A stretch of DNA of 64,000 nt from Streptomyces sp. WM6386 (GCF_000972385.1 NZ_JXTE01000019.1:1-64000), one strand, 5' to 3'. Numbered from the stretch's first letter, positions 53,866-62,736 are shown. Numbers and translations: made by a program. Notes: generated by a model from the sequence alone, not told the origin.

Positions 53866-53924
53866 ATCGCGTTGAGAGTACCCGTTGGTAGAGCCCCGAT
53901 ACAGCGTGACTCAGGGGGCGTCGC

Positions 53925-54935
53925 TCAGCGTCGTTCGGGCTTCGCGCTGCGCGACATCAGCTCCTTGACGGCGACCACCGGAGGCTTGCCCTCGTGCACG
54001 ATGGCGACGACCGTCTCGGTGATCGGCATGTCGACGCCGTGCCTGCGCGCCAGATCCAGCACGGACTCACAGGACTTGACGCCCTCGGCGGTCTGCTTGG
54101 TGACCGCGATGGTCTCCTGCAGGGTCATGCCCTTGCCGAGGTTGGTGCCGAAGGTGTGGTTGCGCGACAGCGGCGAGGAGCAGGTCGCCACCAGGTCGCC
54201 CAGACCGGCGAGTCCGGAGAACGTCAGCGGGTCGGCGCCCATCGCCAGCCCCAGGCGCATCGTCTCGGCGAGACCTCGCGTGATGAGCGAGCCCTTGGTG
54301 TTGTCGCCGAGCCCCATGCCGTCCGCGATACCGACGGCGAGCCCGATGACGTTCTTCACGGCACCGCCCAGCTCGCAACCGATCACGTCCGTCTCGGTGT
54401 ACGGCCTGAAGTACGGCGTGTGGCAAGCCGACTGGAGCCGCCGGGCCACCGTCTCGTCCGTGCACGCGACCACCGCGGCGGCCGGCATGCGGGCCGCGAT
54501 CTCGCGGGCGAGGTTGGGTCCGGTGACCACGGCGATGCGGTTCGGGCCGACCTTGGCGACATCCTCGATGACCTCGCTCATCCGCATGGCGGAGCCGAGT
54601 TCGACGCCCTTCATGAGGGAGACGAGGACCGTGTCGGGCGCGAGCAACGGCACCCACTCGGCGAGGTTGCCGCGCAACGTCTGTGAGGGGACGGCGAGTA
54701 CGGTGAAGTCGGCGTCGCGCGCGGCCTCGGCGGCGTCCGTCGTCGCCCGTAGGTTTTCCGGGAGTTCGACGCCGGGCAGGTAGTCCGGGTTGGTGTGCGT
54801 GGAGTTGACCGCGTCCGCGAGTTCGGCGCGGCGGCCCCACAGGGTGACCTCGCAGCCCGCGTCGGCCAGCACCATGCCGAAGGCGGTGCCCCACGATCCG
54901 GTGCCGAAGACGGCCGCCTTGACCGGCTTGCTCAC
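53925..54935 (-). CDS. gpsA: NAD(P)-dependent glycerol-3-phosphate dehydrogenase
   Basis: 336 aa from GTG 54935. Rossmann GTGSWGTAFGMVLADAG, then SLMKGVELG, VVTGPNLAREIA and the active-site lysine region GCELGGAVKNVIGLAVGIADG. Supplies sn-glycerol-3-phosphate for phospholipids. Start overlaps the plsC stop (GTGA). Confidence 0.96.
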   Translation of the reverse strand: MSKPVKAAVFGTGSWGTAFGMVLADAGCEVTLWGRRAELADAVNSTHTNPDYLPGVELPENLRATTDAAEAARDADFTVLAVPSQTLRGNLAEWVPLLAPDTVLVSLMKGVELGSAMRMSEVIEDVAKVGPNRIAVVTGPNLAREIAARMPAAAVVACTDETVARRLQSACHTPYFRPYTETDVIGCELGGAVKNVIGLAVGIADGMGLGDNTKGSLITRGLAETMRLGLAMGADPLTFSGLAGLGDLVATCSSPLSRNHTFGTNLGKGMTLQETIAVTKQTAEGVKSCESVLDLARRHGVDMPITETVVAIVHEGKPPVVAVKELMSRSAKPERR

Positions 54936-55708
54936 TTGCTCTGCCCCTCTTCCTGCTCGACCTTCGCCTGAGCCTGCGCGGAGGACCTGCGCCGCTGCTC
55001 GATCCGCTCCTGGCGCGGGTCGTAAGGTGACTCGGGCGCCTTCTCGCCGCGAATCTCCTCCAGTTGGCGGGTGACCGCGGCCATGATGACCTCGGTCGCC
55101 TCCTTCAGGAGCTCCGGGCTCATCTCCTTGTCGTAGAAGCGCGACAGGTCCACGGGGGGACCCGCGAGGACGTGCGAGGTCTTGCGGGGGCGGAGGTTGA
55201 GCTTCTTGGCGTACGGCGGCAGCAGTTCGTTGGCGCCCCACTGCGCGACCGGGATCACCGGGCACTTGGTCTGCAGGGCCACGCGCGCGGCGCCGGTCTT
55301 GCCGGTCATGGGCCACTGGTCGGGGTCCCGGGTGATGGTGCCCTCGGGGTAGAACGCGACGCACTCGCCGCGTTCCACGGCGTCGATGGCGGCCCGGAAG
55401 GCGCTCAGCGCGTCCGTGGTCTCGCGGTAGACGGGGATCTGTCCGGTGCCGCGCATCATGGCGCCGATGAATCCCTTGTTGAAAAGACCACTCTTCGCGA
55501 GGAATCGCGGAACACGGCCGGTGTTGTACTGAAAGTGTGCGTAGGCGAAGGGATCGACGTGCGAATTGTGGTTCACCGCGGTGATAAATCCGCCGTCGGC
55601 CGGAATGTTCTCCATTCCGCGCCAGTCCCGCTTGATCAGAACCACCAGAGGCGGTTTGGCGATCACCGCTGCGAGGCGGTACCAGAAGCCGATTCTGCGG
55701 CGGGGCAC
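54932..55708 (-). CDS. plsC: 1-acyl-sn-glycerol-3-phosphate acyltransferase
   Basis: 258 aa from GTG 55708 with AAGG upstream. Acyltransferase motifs: NHNSHVD (NHx4D, about 46-52), and FYPEGTITRD (EGT). A hydrophobic helix near the N-terminus (FWYRLAAVIAKPPLVVLI). Adds the second acyl chain of phosphatidic acid. Charged Gln/Glu tail at the C-terminus. Paired with gpsA for phospholipid synthesis, divergent from cofC. Confidence 0.93.
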   Translation of the reverse strand: MPRRRIGFWYRLAAVIAKPPLVVLIKRDWRGMENIPADGGFITAVNHNSHVDPFAYAHFQYNTGRVPRFLAKSGLFNKGFIGAMMRGTGQIPVYRETTDALSAFRAAIDAVERGECVAFYPEGTITRDPDQWPMTGKTGAARVALQTKCPVIPVAQWGANELLPPYAKKLNLRPRKTSHVLAGPPVDLSRFYDKEMSPELLKEATEVIMAAVTRQLEEIRGEKAPESPYDPRQERIEQRRRSSAQAQAKVEQEEGQSK

Positions 55709-55862
55709 GCGGACACCTTCCTCTAGGGCCTGAGGGCCGGACAAGTGTCGCCCCAGGCCGCCCGTCTGTCGAGAACACCGTACGCCTAGCGGCGACGGCC
55801 GCCAGATGGCCCAGGTGACGGCTGAGTGACAATGCTCGCGACAAGAGAGGGACGGAACGCTC

Positions 55863-56501
55863 GTGCAGTGGACCTTGGTCATACCCCTGAAGCCCCTGGC
55901 GCGCGCCAAGAGCAGGCTCTCGGACACCGCCGCCGACGAGTTGCGTCCGGGCCTGGCCCTCGCCTTCGCCCAGGACACGGTGGCAGCCGCGCTGGCCAGC
56001 CCTGCCGTCAGGGATGTGGCGGTCGTCACGGACGACACCTTGGCGGCGCGGGAGCTGATCGCCCTGGGCGCCCGCGTCATCCCCGACGAGCCGCGCGCGG
56101 GCCTGAACGCGGCGTTGGCACACGGGGCGGCGACCGTACGTGCTCGGCGCCCCGAAAGCGCCGTGGCAGCCCTGAATGCCGATCTGCCGGCATTGCGCCC
56201 GCTGGAATTGGCCCGGGTCCTGGATGCGGCCGCCGAATTCCCCCGCGCTTTTCTCCCGGATGCGGCAGCAATCGGTACGACACTGCTGGCCGCGGGGAAG
56301 AGCCACGAATTGCGCCCCGCTTTCGGCACTGATTCCCGGGCCCGCCATCGCGCGTCAGGGGCGGTGGAACTGTGTCTCACCGAGGTGGATTCCGTACGCC
56401 AGGACGTGGACACCGGCGCGGACCTTCGGGTGGCACTGGCGCTGGGAGTGGGACCGCGGACGGCGACGGCAACGGCGGGACTGTTGATCACCGGCCAGTA
56501 G
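55863..56501 (+). CDS. cofC: 2-phospho-L-lactate guanylyltransferase CofC
   Basis: 212 aa from GTG 55863. Nucleotidyltransferase fold with VIPLKPLARAKSRLS at the N-terminus and LNADLPALRPLELARVL. Step in coenzyme F420 synthesis (phospholactate or phosphoenolpyruvate guanylyl transfer). Ends at the start of repeat copy C. Confidence 0.92.
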   Translation: MQWTLVIPLKPLARAKSRLSDTAADELRPGLALAFAQDTVAAALASPAVRDVAVVTDDTLAARELIALGARVIPDEPRAGLNAALAHGAATVRARRPESAVAALNADLPALRPLELARVLDAAAEFPRAFLPDAAAIGTTLLAAGKSHELRPAFGTDSRARHRASGAVELCLTEVDSVRQDVDTGADLRVALALGVGPRTATATAGLLITGQ

Positions 56502-56568
56502 GAGCGCCCCAAAGGGGCGCGGGGCTGTATCGATATGCGGCTCCGCCGCGTGGGCGCGACCAGCCACA
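56501..56568 (-). repeat. Dispersed palindromic intergenic repeat, copy C
   Basis: The reverse-oriented copy, starting at the cofC stop with GAGCGCCCC-aaa-GGGGCGC, then GGGGCTGTATCGATATGCGG, CTCCGCCGCG and GGGCGCGACCAGCC. The most complete of the three copies. The hairpin is well placed to terminate cofC. Confidence 0.8.
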
Positions 56569-56609
56569 ACGCAACCCGCACCCGACAACGAACCACTACC
56601 CTGGCGACC

Positions 56610-56801
56610 ATGCAGGCCACCGCGTACACCTACGACGCCGATACCCGCACCGGCAGCGTGCTGCTCGACGACGGCACCCCCGTCGCCTTCGACACAGCGG
56701 CCTTCGACGCAGGCGGTTTGCGACTGCTGCGGCCCGGACAGCGGGTGCGGATCGAACGGGATGACGCCAAGATCACCCTCGTAACCCTCCAGACCTTCTG
56801 A
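56610..56801 (+). CDS. Small conserved beta-rich protein
   Basis: 63 aa from ATG 56610. MQATAYTYDADTRTGSVLLD and LRPGQRVRIERDDAKITLVT suggest a small five-strand barrel resembling a cold-shock or OB domain, but the aromatic RNA-binding motifs of CspA are missing. No ribosome binding site; a hexamer TACCCT sits 7 bp before the ATG, which fits a leaderless transcript. Conserved hypothetical in streptomycetes as I recall. Confidence 0.7.
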   Translation: MQATAYTYDADTRTGSVLLDDGTPVAFDTAAFDAGGLRLLRPGQRVRIERDDAKITLVTLQTF

Positions 56802-56809
56802 ACATGCCG

Positions 56810-56840
56810 CGGGCCGGACTCCGACACGGAGTCCGGCCCG
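56810..56840. terminator. Bidirectional terminator before hupS
   Basis: Perfect 13-bp stem CGGGCCGGACTCC/GGAGTCCGGCCCG with loop GACAC, between convergent genes. Confidence 0.85.
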
Positions 56841-56862
56841 GCGCGTGAGCACCCCTGCGCCC

Positions 56863-57516
56863 CTACCTCTTGCGGGCGGTGGTCTTCTTGGCGGTGGTCG
56901 TGCGAGCCGTGGACTTCTTGGCGGGGGCCTTCTTGGCCGTCGCCTTCTTCGCCGGGGCCTTCTTGGCCGTCGCCTTCTTGGCGGTGGTCTTCTTCGCGGC
57001 GGTGGTCTTGGCGGCGCCCGTGGTCTTCTTGGCCGTCGTCTTCTTCGCCGTGGTCTTCTTCGCGGTCGCCGTGGTCTTCTTGGCGGTCGTCTTCTTCGCC
57101 GTGGTCTTCTTCGCGGCGGCCGTCGCCCTCTTCGCCGGGGCGGCCTTCTTCGCGGCGGCCTTCTTGACCGTCGCCGAAGCCCCGCCGGTCAGGCTGCCCT
57201 TGGGCGCCTTCTTGACCGCGACGTCGTTCTTCGGGAGCTTCTTCGTGCCGCTGACCAGGTCCTTGAAGCCCTGGCCCGCACGGAAGCGCGGAACGGAGGT
57301 CTTCTTGACCCGAACCCGCTCGCCCGTCTGGGGGTTGCGGGCGTAACGAGCCGGGCGGTCGACCTTCTCGAACGAACCGAAGCCGGTGACCGAGACCCGG
57401 TCCCCCGCCACGGTCGCGCGGACGATGGCGTCCAGGACCGCGTCGACCGCGTCGGCGGCCTGCTGACGGCCACCGACCTTGTCGGCAATCGCTTCTACGA
57501 GCTGCGCCTTGTTCAC
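56863..57516 (-). CDS. hupS: HU-family nucleoid protein with long lysine-rich tail (HupS)
   Basis: 217 aa from GTG 57516 (VNKAQLVEAIADKVGG) with GGGGAAG upstream. Residues 1-94 are a normal HU domain (ARNPQTGERVRVKKTSVPRF). Residues 95-217 are a histone H1-like tail of KKTTAKKTTA and KKAPAKKATA repeats. HupS is the spore-associated HU of Streptomyces, compacting the spore nucleoid. The tail repeats make the DNA unstable and polymorphic. Confidence 0.93.
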   Translation of the reverse strand: MNKAQLVEAIADKVGGRQQAADAVDAVLDAIVRATVAGDRVSVTGFGSFEKVDRPARYARNPQTGERVRVKKTSVPRFRAGQGFKDLVSGTKKLPKNDVAVKKAPKGSLTGGASATVKKAAAKKAAPAKRATAAAKKTTAKKTTAKKTTATAKKTTAKKTTAKKTTGAAKTTAAKKTTAKKATAKKAPAKKATAKKAPAKKSTARTTTAKKTTARKR

Positions 57517-57653
57517 GTCTTCCCCTTCGGAGACATTGCCCGAACGAAACTGTTCAGGCTTTTTCGCACGTTAGGCAGATATATACCGCAAATCAAACAC
57601 GAAACGGGCTTATCACCCTTGTGCCGCAACGGGTTCGGCTGTCTCGGACTTGT

Positions 57654-57884
57654 TCAGCGTTCCTCTTCGGGGAATCGACCCGCGTCGAGGTCCGCCGTGA
57701 AGGCCTCCAGACGCCTTGCCGCATCGGCGAGATCGTGCTTGGCCGCGGCCGTAATGACCAGCAGCTTCCGGGTCAGCGCCATCCGTACGCCCTCCGGGAC
57801 TTGCAGTGCGCGCACTCTTGTGTGCGCTTCCTTGAGTTGGTCCGCGACTGCCGCATAGAGCTTGAGTTGGCCGTCGTGTTCCAT
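57654..57884 (-). CDS. Small conserved hypothetical protein
   Basis: 76 aa from ATG 57884 (MEHDGQLKLYAAVADQLKEA). All-helical, acidic, with AHTRVRALQVPEGVRMALTR in the middle. No ribosome binding site; CACAATCT just before the ATG suggests a leaderless transcript. Conserved between hupS and leuD in streptomycetes as I recall; function unknown. Confidence 0.75.
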   Translation of the reverse strand: MEHDGQLKLYAAVADQLKEAHTRVRALQVPEGVRMALTRKLLVITAAAKHDLADAARRLEAFTADLDAGRFPEEER

Positions 57885-58068
57885 GCACAGATTGTGCCAT
57901 CTGGGGCGAGTTGTCGCCTGCTCAGGGTGCAACTGCCGCCTCAAACGGCCTTCCGGGCACTTGCGGAAGCCGCGGCTGTACACGTCGCGTACCCCGGCAA
58001 CACCCCACCTAACGTGGGAAGTTGAGGACAGTCACGAGTGGGTGCAGGGCCGTTCGGGTGCAGACACA

Positions 58069-58103
58069 GCCGTACCCCCGATCGGGCTGATCGGGGGTAC
58101 GGC
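58069..58103 (-). terminator. leuCD terminator
   Basis: Perfect 15-bp stem, arms 58069-58083 and 58089-58103 (GCCGTACCCCCGATC and its complement), loop GGGCT, 47 bp past the leuD stop. Confidence 0.85.
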
Positions 58104-58149
58104 GGGGGTGTTGCGGTGGCCGAAAGTCGACCTGTTGGACGCCTTGGGA

Positions 58150-58743
58150 TCAGACCTCGAGCGTCCGCGGCTTGTACGAAGGCCGCTTGGCCTCGTAGAT
58201 GGCGATGTCTTCCTCGTTCTGGAGGGTGATGGAGATGTCGTCCAGCCCGTTCAGCAGCCGCCAGCGGGAGTTCTCGTCCAGCTCGAAGCTCGCGGTGATG
58301 CCTTCGGCGCGCACCTCGCGGGCCTCCAGGTCGACCGTGATCTCGGCCTGCGGGTCCTTCTCGGCGAGCTCCTGGAGCGCGTCCACGATCTTCTGCTCCA
58401 GAACCACCGTGAGCAGGCCGTTCTTGAGCGAGTTGCCGCGGAAGATGTCGGCGAACCGGGAGGAGATGACGGTCTTGAAGCCGTAGTTCTGCAGCGCCCA
58501 CACGGCGTGCTCACGGGAGGAGCCGGTGCCGAAGTCGGGGCCGGCGACCAGGACGGTCGCGCCCTTGCGCTCGGGCTGGTTGAGGATGAATTTCTCGTCC
58601 TTGCGCCAGGCCTCGAACAGCCCGTCCTCGAACCCGTCCCTGGTCACCTTCTTGAGCCAGTGAGCAGGGATGATCTGGTCGGTGTCGACGTTGGAGCGGC
58701 GCAGCGGGACGGCCCGGCCGGTGTGCGTGGTGAATGCTTCCAT
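58150..58743 (-). CDS. leuD: 3-isopropylmalate dehydratase small subunit
   Basis: 197 aa swivelling domain: [57 protein letters not shown]. With LeuC forms isopropylmalate isomerase in leucine synthesis. Starts 5 bp after the leuC stop. Confidence 0.97.
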   Translation of the reverse strand: MEAFTTHTGRAVPLRRSNVDTDQIIPAHWLKKVTRDGFEDGLFEAWRKDEKFILNQPERKGATVLVAGPDFGTGSSREHAVWALQNYGFKTVISSRFADIFRGNSLKNGLLTVVLEQKIVDALQELAEKDPQAEITVDLEAREVRAEGITASFELDENSRWRLLNGLDDISITLQNEEDIAIYEAKRPSYKPRTLEV

Positions 58744-58748
58744 GACTC

Positions 58749-60173
58749 TCAGACTCCAGCGGCGACAGGGGCGTCGGACAGGTCGGCGGGCGAGGCCAGG
58801 TGGCCCAGCACGGCGGTCGCGGCGGCGACCTGCGGCGAGACCAGGTGCGTACGGCCGCCCTTGCCCTGCCTGCCCTCGAAGTTGCGGTTGGAGGTGGACG
58901 CGGAGCGCTCACCCGGGGCCAGCTGGTCCGGGTTCATGCCCAGGCACATCGAGCAGCCCGCGTGCCGCCATTCGGCGCCGGCCTCCTTGAAGACGACGTC
59001 CAGGCCCTCGGAGACGGCCTGCAGACCGACCCGCGCGGAGCCGGGGACAACCAGCATCCGTACGCCGTCGGCGACTTTGCGGCCCTTGACGAGCTCGGCG
59101 GCGGCGCGCAGGTCCTCGATACGGCCGTTGGTGCACGAACCTACGAAGACGGTGTCCACCTTGATGGAGCGCAGCGGCTGTCCGGCCTCCAACCCCATGT
59201 ATTCCAGGGCCTTTTCGGCGGCGTGGCGCTCCGAAGCGTCTTCGTACGAAGCAGGATCGGGGACGTCCGCCGAAAGCGGCGCGCCCTGGCCCGGGTTGGT
59301 GCCCCAGGTGACGAACGGCGACAGCTCGTCGGCCTTGATGACGACCTCGGCGTCGAACTCCGCGTCCTCGTCCGACTTCAGCGTCTTCCAGTACGCGACG
59401 GCCGCGTCCCAGTCCTCGCCCTTGGGGGCGTGCACACGGCCCTCGAGGTAGTCGAAGGTGGTCTGGTCGGGGGCGATCATGCCCGCGCGGGCGCCGGCCT
59501 CGATCGACATGTTGCAGATGGTCATCCGGGCCTCCATCGAGAGCTTCTCGATGGCGGAGCCGCGGTACTCCAGGACATAGCCCTGGCCGCCGCCGGTGCC
59601 GATCCGCGCGATGATCGCCAGGATCAGGTCCTTGGCGGTGACGCCGTCGGGCAGTTCGCCGTCGACCGTGATGGCCATGGTCTTCGGACGGACCAGCGGC
59701 AGCGTCTGGGTGGCCAGCACATGCTCCACCTGGGAGGTGCCGATGCCGAACGCCAGACCGCCGAAGGCGCCGTGCGTGGAGGTGTGGGAGTCACCGCAGA
59801 CGACCGTCATGCCGGGCTGGGTCAGACCCAGCTGCGGGCCCACGACGTGGACGACACCCTGCTCGACGTCGCCCAGCGAGTGCAGGCGCACACCGAACTC
59901 GGCGGCGTTCTTGCGCAGCGTCTCCAGCTGGACACGGGAGACCGGGTCCGCGATGGGCTTGTCGATGTCGAGGGTCGGGGTGTTGTGATCCTCGGTGGCG
60001 ATGGTCAGGTCGAGCCTGCGCACCGGGCGACCGCTCTTGCGAAGGCCGTCGAAGGCCTGCGGGCTGGTCACTTCGTGCAGCAGGTGCAGATCGATGAAGA
60101 GGAGGTCGGGCTCGCCCTCGGCGCGCCGGACGACATGGTCGTCCCAGACCTTCTCCGCGAGTGTCCTACCCAT
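58749..60173 (-). CDS. leuC: 3-isopropylmalate dehydratase large subunit
   Basis: 474 aa from ATG 60173 with GGAGGG upstream. Aconitase-type: [31 protein letters not shown] and 4Fe-4S cysteines in [12 protein letters not shown] and GCSMCLGMN. Makes 3-isopropylmalate. Divergent from ndgR, whose product is known to regulate leuCD in Streptomyces. Confidence 0.97.
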   Translation of the reverse strand: MGRTLAEKVWDDHVVRRAEGEPDLLFIDLHLLHEVTSPQAFDGLRKSGRPVRRLDLTIATEDHNTPTLDIDKPIADPVSRVQLETLRKNAAEFGVRLHSLGDVEQGVVHVVGPQLGLTQPGMTVVCGDSHTSTHGAFGGLAFGIGTSQVEHVLATQTLPLVRPKTMAITVDGELPDGVTAKDLILAIIARIGTGGGQGYVLEYRGSAIEKLSMEARMTICNMSIEAGARAGMIAPDQTTFDYLEGRVHAPKGEDWDAAVAYWKTLKSDEDAEFDAEVVIKADELSPFVTWGTNPGQGAPLSADVPDPASYEDASERHAAEKALEYMGLEAGQPLRSIKVDTVFVGSCTNGRIEDLRAAAELVKGRKVADGVRMLVVPGSARVGLQAVSEGLDVVFKEAGAEWRHAGCSMCLGMNPDQLAPGERSASTSNRNFEGRQGKGGRTHLVSPQVAAATAVLGHLASPADLSDAPVAAGV

Positions 60174-60310
60174 CGCTTTCCCTCCGGCCGGCAAATGGTG
60201 CGCCGGCCCAACTAGAGATCTTCAGGAAGCGGCGCCCGCACCCCCTGGTTTCCCGGGCAGCCGCCACCAGGCCCGTTGGTCCGCGGGCCGCTGTGTATCC
60301 AAGGGTTGCG

Positions 60311-60359
60311 CGTCTCACGAAAAAAGGAACTTGCGTTTCACAGAGTGAGACGTGAGTAT
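60311..60359. promoter_or_regulatory. ndgR-leuC divergent control region
   Basis: Contains three GTYTCAC-type half-sites: CGTCTCAC (60311-60318) and GTGAGACG (60345-60352) form a perfect 8-bp inverted repeat, with GTTTCAC at 60335-60341 between them. They overlap a plausible ndgR promoter, -35 TTGCGT (60331-60336), 17 bp, -10 GAGTAT (60354-60359), only 6 bp before the ndgR ATG (leaderless). Likely NdgR binding sites. Confidence 0.6.
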
Positions 60360-60365
60360 CGTTTC

Positions 60366-61082
60366 ATGGACAACAGTAGCGGCGTCGGCGTTCTGGACAA
60401 GGCAGCCCTTGTCCTCAGCGCCCTGGAGTCCGGTCCGGCCACCCTCGCAGGTCTTGTGGCGGCCACCGGACTGGCACGGCCCACGGCCCACCGGCTGGCC
60501 GTGGCCTTGGAACACCACCGTATGGTGGCGCGCGACATGCAGGGTCGTTTCATTCTCGGCCCCCGGCTGGCGGAGCTGGCCGCGGCCGCGGGCGAGGACC
60601 GTCTCCTCGCCACGGCGGGCCCGGTGCTCACGCATCTCCGTGACATCACGGGCGAGAGCGCGCAGCTCTACCGCCGCCAGGGCGACATGCGCATCTGCGT
60701 CGCCGCGGCCGAGCGGCTGTCCGGACTTCGGGACACCGTCCCGGTCGGTTCGACGCTCACGATGAAGGCCGGCTCCTCGGCCCAGATCCTGATGGCCTGG
60801 GAGGAGCCCGAGCGCCTCCACCGCGGCCTGCAGGGCGCCCGTTTCACGGCCACCGCGCTCTCGGGCGTACGACGCCGGGGCTGGGCCCAGTCCATCGGTG
60901 AGCGCGAGCCGGGCGTCGCGTCCGTCTCCGCGCCCGTACGCGGTCCCTCCAACCGTGTCGTTGCCGCCGTCTCGGTCTCGGGCCCCATCGAGCGCCTGAC
61001 GCGCCACCCGGGCCGTATGCACGCCCAGGCGGTCATCGACGCCGCCGCCCGCCTCTCCGAGGCCCTGCGCCGCACCGGCTGA
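60366..61082 (+). CDS. ndgR: IclR-family regulator NdgR
   Basis: 238 aa from ATG 60366 (MDNSSGVGVLDKAALVLSAL). Winged-helix DNA-binding half TLAGLVAATGLARPTAHRLA and a C-terminal effector domain with LRDTVPVGSTLTMKAGSSAQ. NdgR/AreB controls leucine and other amino-acid genes and antibiotic production in Streptomyces. No ribosome binding site; probably leaderless. Confidence 0.93.
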   Translation: MDNSSGVGVLDKAALVLSALESGPATLAGLVAATGLARPTAHRLAVALEHHRMVARDMQGRFILGPRLAELAAAAGEDRLLATAGPVLTHLRDITGESAQLYRRQGDMRICVAAAERLSGLRDTVPVGSTLTMKAGSSAQILMAWEEPERLHRGLQGARFTATALSGVRRRGWAQSIGEREPGVASVSAPVRGPSNRVVAAVSVSGPIERLTRHPGRMHAQAVIDAAARLSEALRRTG

Positions 61083-61103
61083 CCGGCTCGGGACACCACA
61101 GCG

Positions 61104-61141
61104 GGGAGGACCTGCCCCAACGCCGCGGCAGGCCCTCCCCG
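61104..61141. terminator. Bidirectional terminator ndgR / DUF4188 gene
   Basis: Arms GGGGAGG-a-CCTGCC and GGCAGG-c-CCTCCCC, one internal mismatch, 10-base loop, between convergent genes. Confidence 0.75.
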
Positions 61142-61156
61142 TCCCCCGATCCCCCG

Positions 61157-61681
61157 TCACTTGGCTTCTTCGGCCACCTTCGCCTTCGCCGACCGGTGCG
61201 CGAAGCGGTCCTTGCCGGTACGCCCCCGCCGCTCCAGCGGCACCTGACCGTGCGCCGCCGCGAGTCCGAAGGCCGGCATGTCGGCGTAGATCGACTCGTA
61301 CGACCCCTCGGGCACGACATAGGTCTCGTGCCACAGCCCGACGTGCTGTCTGGCCTTCCCCGCCTTCTCCTTGCGGTTGATGATCGCCCACGCCCGGCGG
61401 TGGAACATGTCCGGTGCCTGCGCGTAGGCGTAGAGCTTCTCCTTGGACTCCCAGTACTGGACGACGTAGTACGTCCGCGGGCCGGCCGTCAGCAGGACAT
61501 GGCCGAGCAGTCCCCGCTCGGGGGCCTTCCCCAGCTCGCGCAGCATCCGCGGCATGGCCAGGAGCACCGGGAGCCAGTGGTGCGCGGCCCAGAAGTGGTT
61601 GATGCGCATACCGATCAGCAGGACGACCACATCGCCCTCGGTGTCGGCGGTGGTGCGACCCGGTACCGGGTTGGCGAACAT
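61157..61681 (-). CDS. DUF4188 domain protein
   Basis: 174 aa. Contains LLIGMRINHFWAAHHWLPVL, YYVVQYWESKEKLYAYA and GLWHETYVVPEGSYESIYAD, a ferredoxin-like/dimeric alpha-beta barrel shape resembling heme-degrading or monooxygenase-type small proteins. Histidine-rich phrases AAHHW and FHRRAW may bind a ligand. Divergent from a MerR gene, the usual arrangement for a regulated pair. Function unknown. Confidence 0.8.
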   Translation of the reverse strand: MFANPVPGRTTADTEGDVVVLLIGMRINHFWAAHHWLPVLLAMPRMLRELGKAPERGLLGHVLLTAGPRTYYVVQYWESKEKLYAYAQAPDMFHRRAWAIINRKEKAGKARQHVGLWHETYVVPEGSYESIYADMPAFGLAAAHGQVPLERRGRTGKDRFAHRSAKAKVAEEAK

Positions 61682-61704
61682 GACGAGCCCCCGTCCCCCC
61701 TGTC

Positions 61705-61721
61705 GGATAGCAGCGCTATCC
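61705..61721. promoter_or_regulatory. MerR-type operator between DUF4188 and merR-like gene
   Basis: Perfect palindrome GGATAGC-agc-GCTATCC in the 89-bp divergent gap, with an extra half-site GGATAG at 61737-61742. Position and shape fit a MerR-family site controlling both genes. Confidence 0.65.
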
Positions 61722-61770
61722 TCCTGAGTGATGCTTGGATAGTGGCACTCCCCAATGAAGGGCGCAAGAC

Positions 61771-62415
61771 ATGCGACTGGCTGAACTGAGCGAGCGCAGC
61801 GGGGTGTCCACCGCGACGATCAAGTACTACCTGCGCGAAGGGCTGTTGGCGCCCGGCCGGCAGATCAACGCGACGACGGCCGAGTACGACGAGGAGCATC
61901 TGCGTCGGCTGCGGCTGGTCCGCGCGATGCTCCAGGTCGGCCGGGTGCCGGTGGCGACGATCAGGGAAGTGCTGACGCACGTTGACGACGACTCGCTGCC
62001 CCGTGCGCTCCGCCTGGGCTCGGCGGTCTGGGCGCTGCCGCAGGTACCGGAGCCGGACGCGGACGACGAGTTCGTACAGGGCGCGCGCGTCGCGATGGAG
62101 GACCTGCTGCGAACGCTGGGCTGGTCCAACGCGCAGGCCCTCGCGCCGCTCTCGCCGTCCTTCCGCTCCCTGGTGGTGGCGGCGGCCGCGCTGCGTCGCC
62201 TCGGATACGACTGGGGTCTCGAAGCCCTGGTGCCCTACGCGCGGCTCATGCAGCAAGTGGCCCAGCTGGACATGGAGTTCATGGAGTCGCATGTCTCGGA
62301 GGCAGAGAAGGCGGAGGTCGCGGTGCTGGGTGTGGTGCTCGTCGAGCCGATACTCCAGGCGCTGCACCGGCTGGCGCAGGAGGAGGAGTCGACGCGGAGG
62401 TACGGCTACGAGTAG
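61771..62415 (+). CDS. MerR family transcriptional regulator
   Basis: 214 aa. MRLAELSERSGVSTATIKYY and LREGLLAPGRQINATTAEYD are the MerR helix-turn-helix and wing; a dimerisation helix follows (LRRLRLVRAMLQVGRVPVAT). The C-terminal 120 residues are helical and lack metal-binding cysteines, so the effector is probably organic. Divergent from the DUF4188 gene. Confidence 0.88.
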   Translation: MRLAELSERSGVSTATIKYYLREGLLAPGRQINATTAEYDEEHLRRLRLVRAMLQVGRVPVATIREVLTHVDDDSLPRALRLGSAVWALPQVPEPDADDEFVQGARVAMEDLLRTLGWSNAQALAPLSPSFRSLVVAAAALRRLGYDWGLEALVPYARLMQQVAQLDMEFMESHVSEAEKAEVAVLGVVLVEPILQALHRLAQEEESTRRYGYE

Positions 62416-62429
62416 GCGCCGGGAACGGC

Positions 62430-62459
62430 GAAGGCCCCCCACCGAAGTGGAGGGCCTTC
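62430..62459. terminator. Terminator between merR-like gene and tRNA cluster
   Basis: 13-bp stem GAAGGCCC(C)CCAC / GTGG(A)GGGCCTTC with CGAA loop and one mismatch, between the plus-strand regulator and minus-strand tRNA genes. Confidence 0.75.
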
Positions 62460-62467
62460 ACTCTGCG

Positions 62468-62540
62468 TACCCCCGACCGGATTCGAACCGGCGCTACCGC
62501 CTTGAGAGGGCGGCGTGCTAGGCCGCTACACAACGGGGGC
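62468..62540 (-). tRNA. tRNA-Glu (anticodon CTC)
   Basis: 73 nt. Anticodon loop CTCTCAA closed by CCGCC/GGCGG; T arm GCCGGTTCGAATCCGGT; acceptor GCCCCCG/CGGGGGT. CCA is not encoded. Identical to the copy at 62664. Confidence 0.95.
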
Positions 62541-62571
62541 CCTAGCGATCCTGCGTTTCCGCAGTTCCGAG

Positions 62572-62643
62572 CTGGTCTACCTGGACTCGAACCAAGAATG
62601 ACGGTACCAGAAACCGTAGTGTTGCCAATTACACCATAGACCA
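62572..62643 (-). tRNA. tRNA-Gln (anticodon CTG)
   Basis: 72 nt. Acceptor TGGTCTA/TAGACCA, anticodon loop TTCTGGT closed by ACGGT/ACCGT, T arm CTTGGTTCGAGTCCAGG. CCA not encoded. Confidence 0.95.
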
Positions 62644-62663
62644 ATAAGGTTGAAACCTTTTCG

Positions 62664-62736
62664 TACCCCCGACCGGATTCGAACCGGCGCTACCGCCTTG
62701 AGAGGGCGGCGTGCTAGGCCGCTACACAACGGGGGC
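62664..62736 (-). tRNA. tRNA-Glu (anticodon CTC), second copy
   Basis: 73 nt, identical to the copy at 62468; the 15 or so bases 5' of the gene (CCTAGCGATCCTGC on the plus strand) are also shared, indicating recent duplication. Confidence 0.95.

Noticed and set aside
56863..57230. Lysine-rich repeat at the hupS 3' end as an independent repeat element.
   Set aside because: It is simply the coding sequence of the histone-like tail (KKTTA/KKAPA units), normal for this HU subfamily.
60174..60300. A possible leucine attenuator leader before leuC.
   Set aside because: No short frame with a run of leucine codons and no alternative terminator/antiterminator pair could be found.
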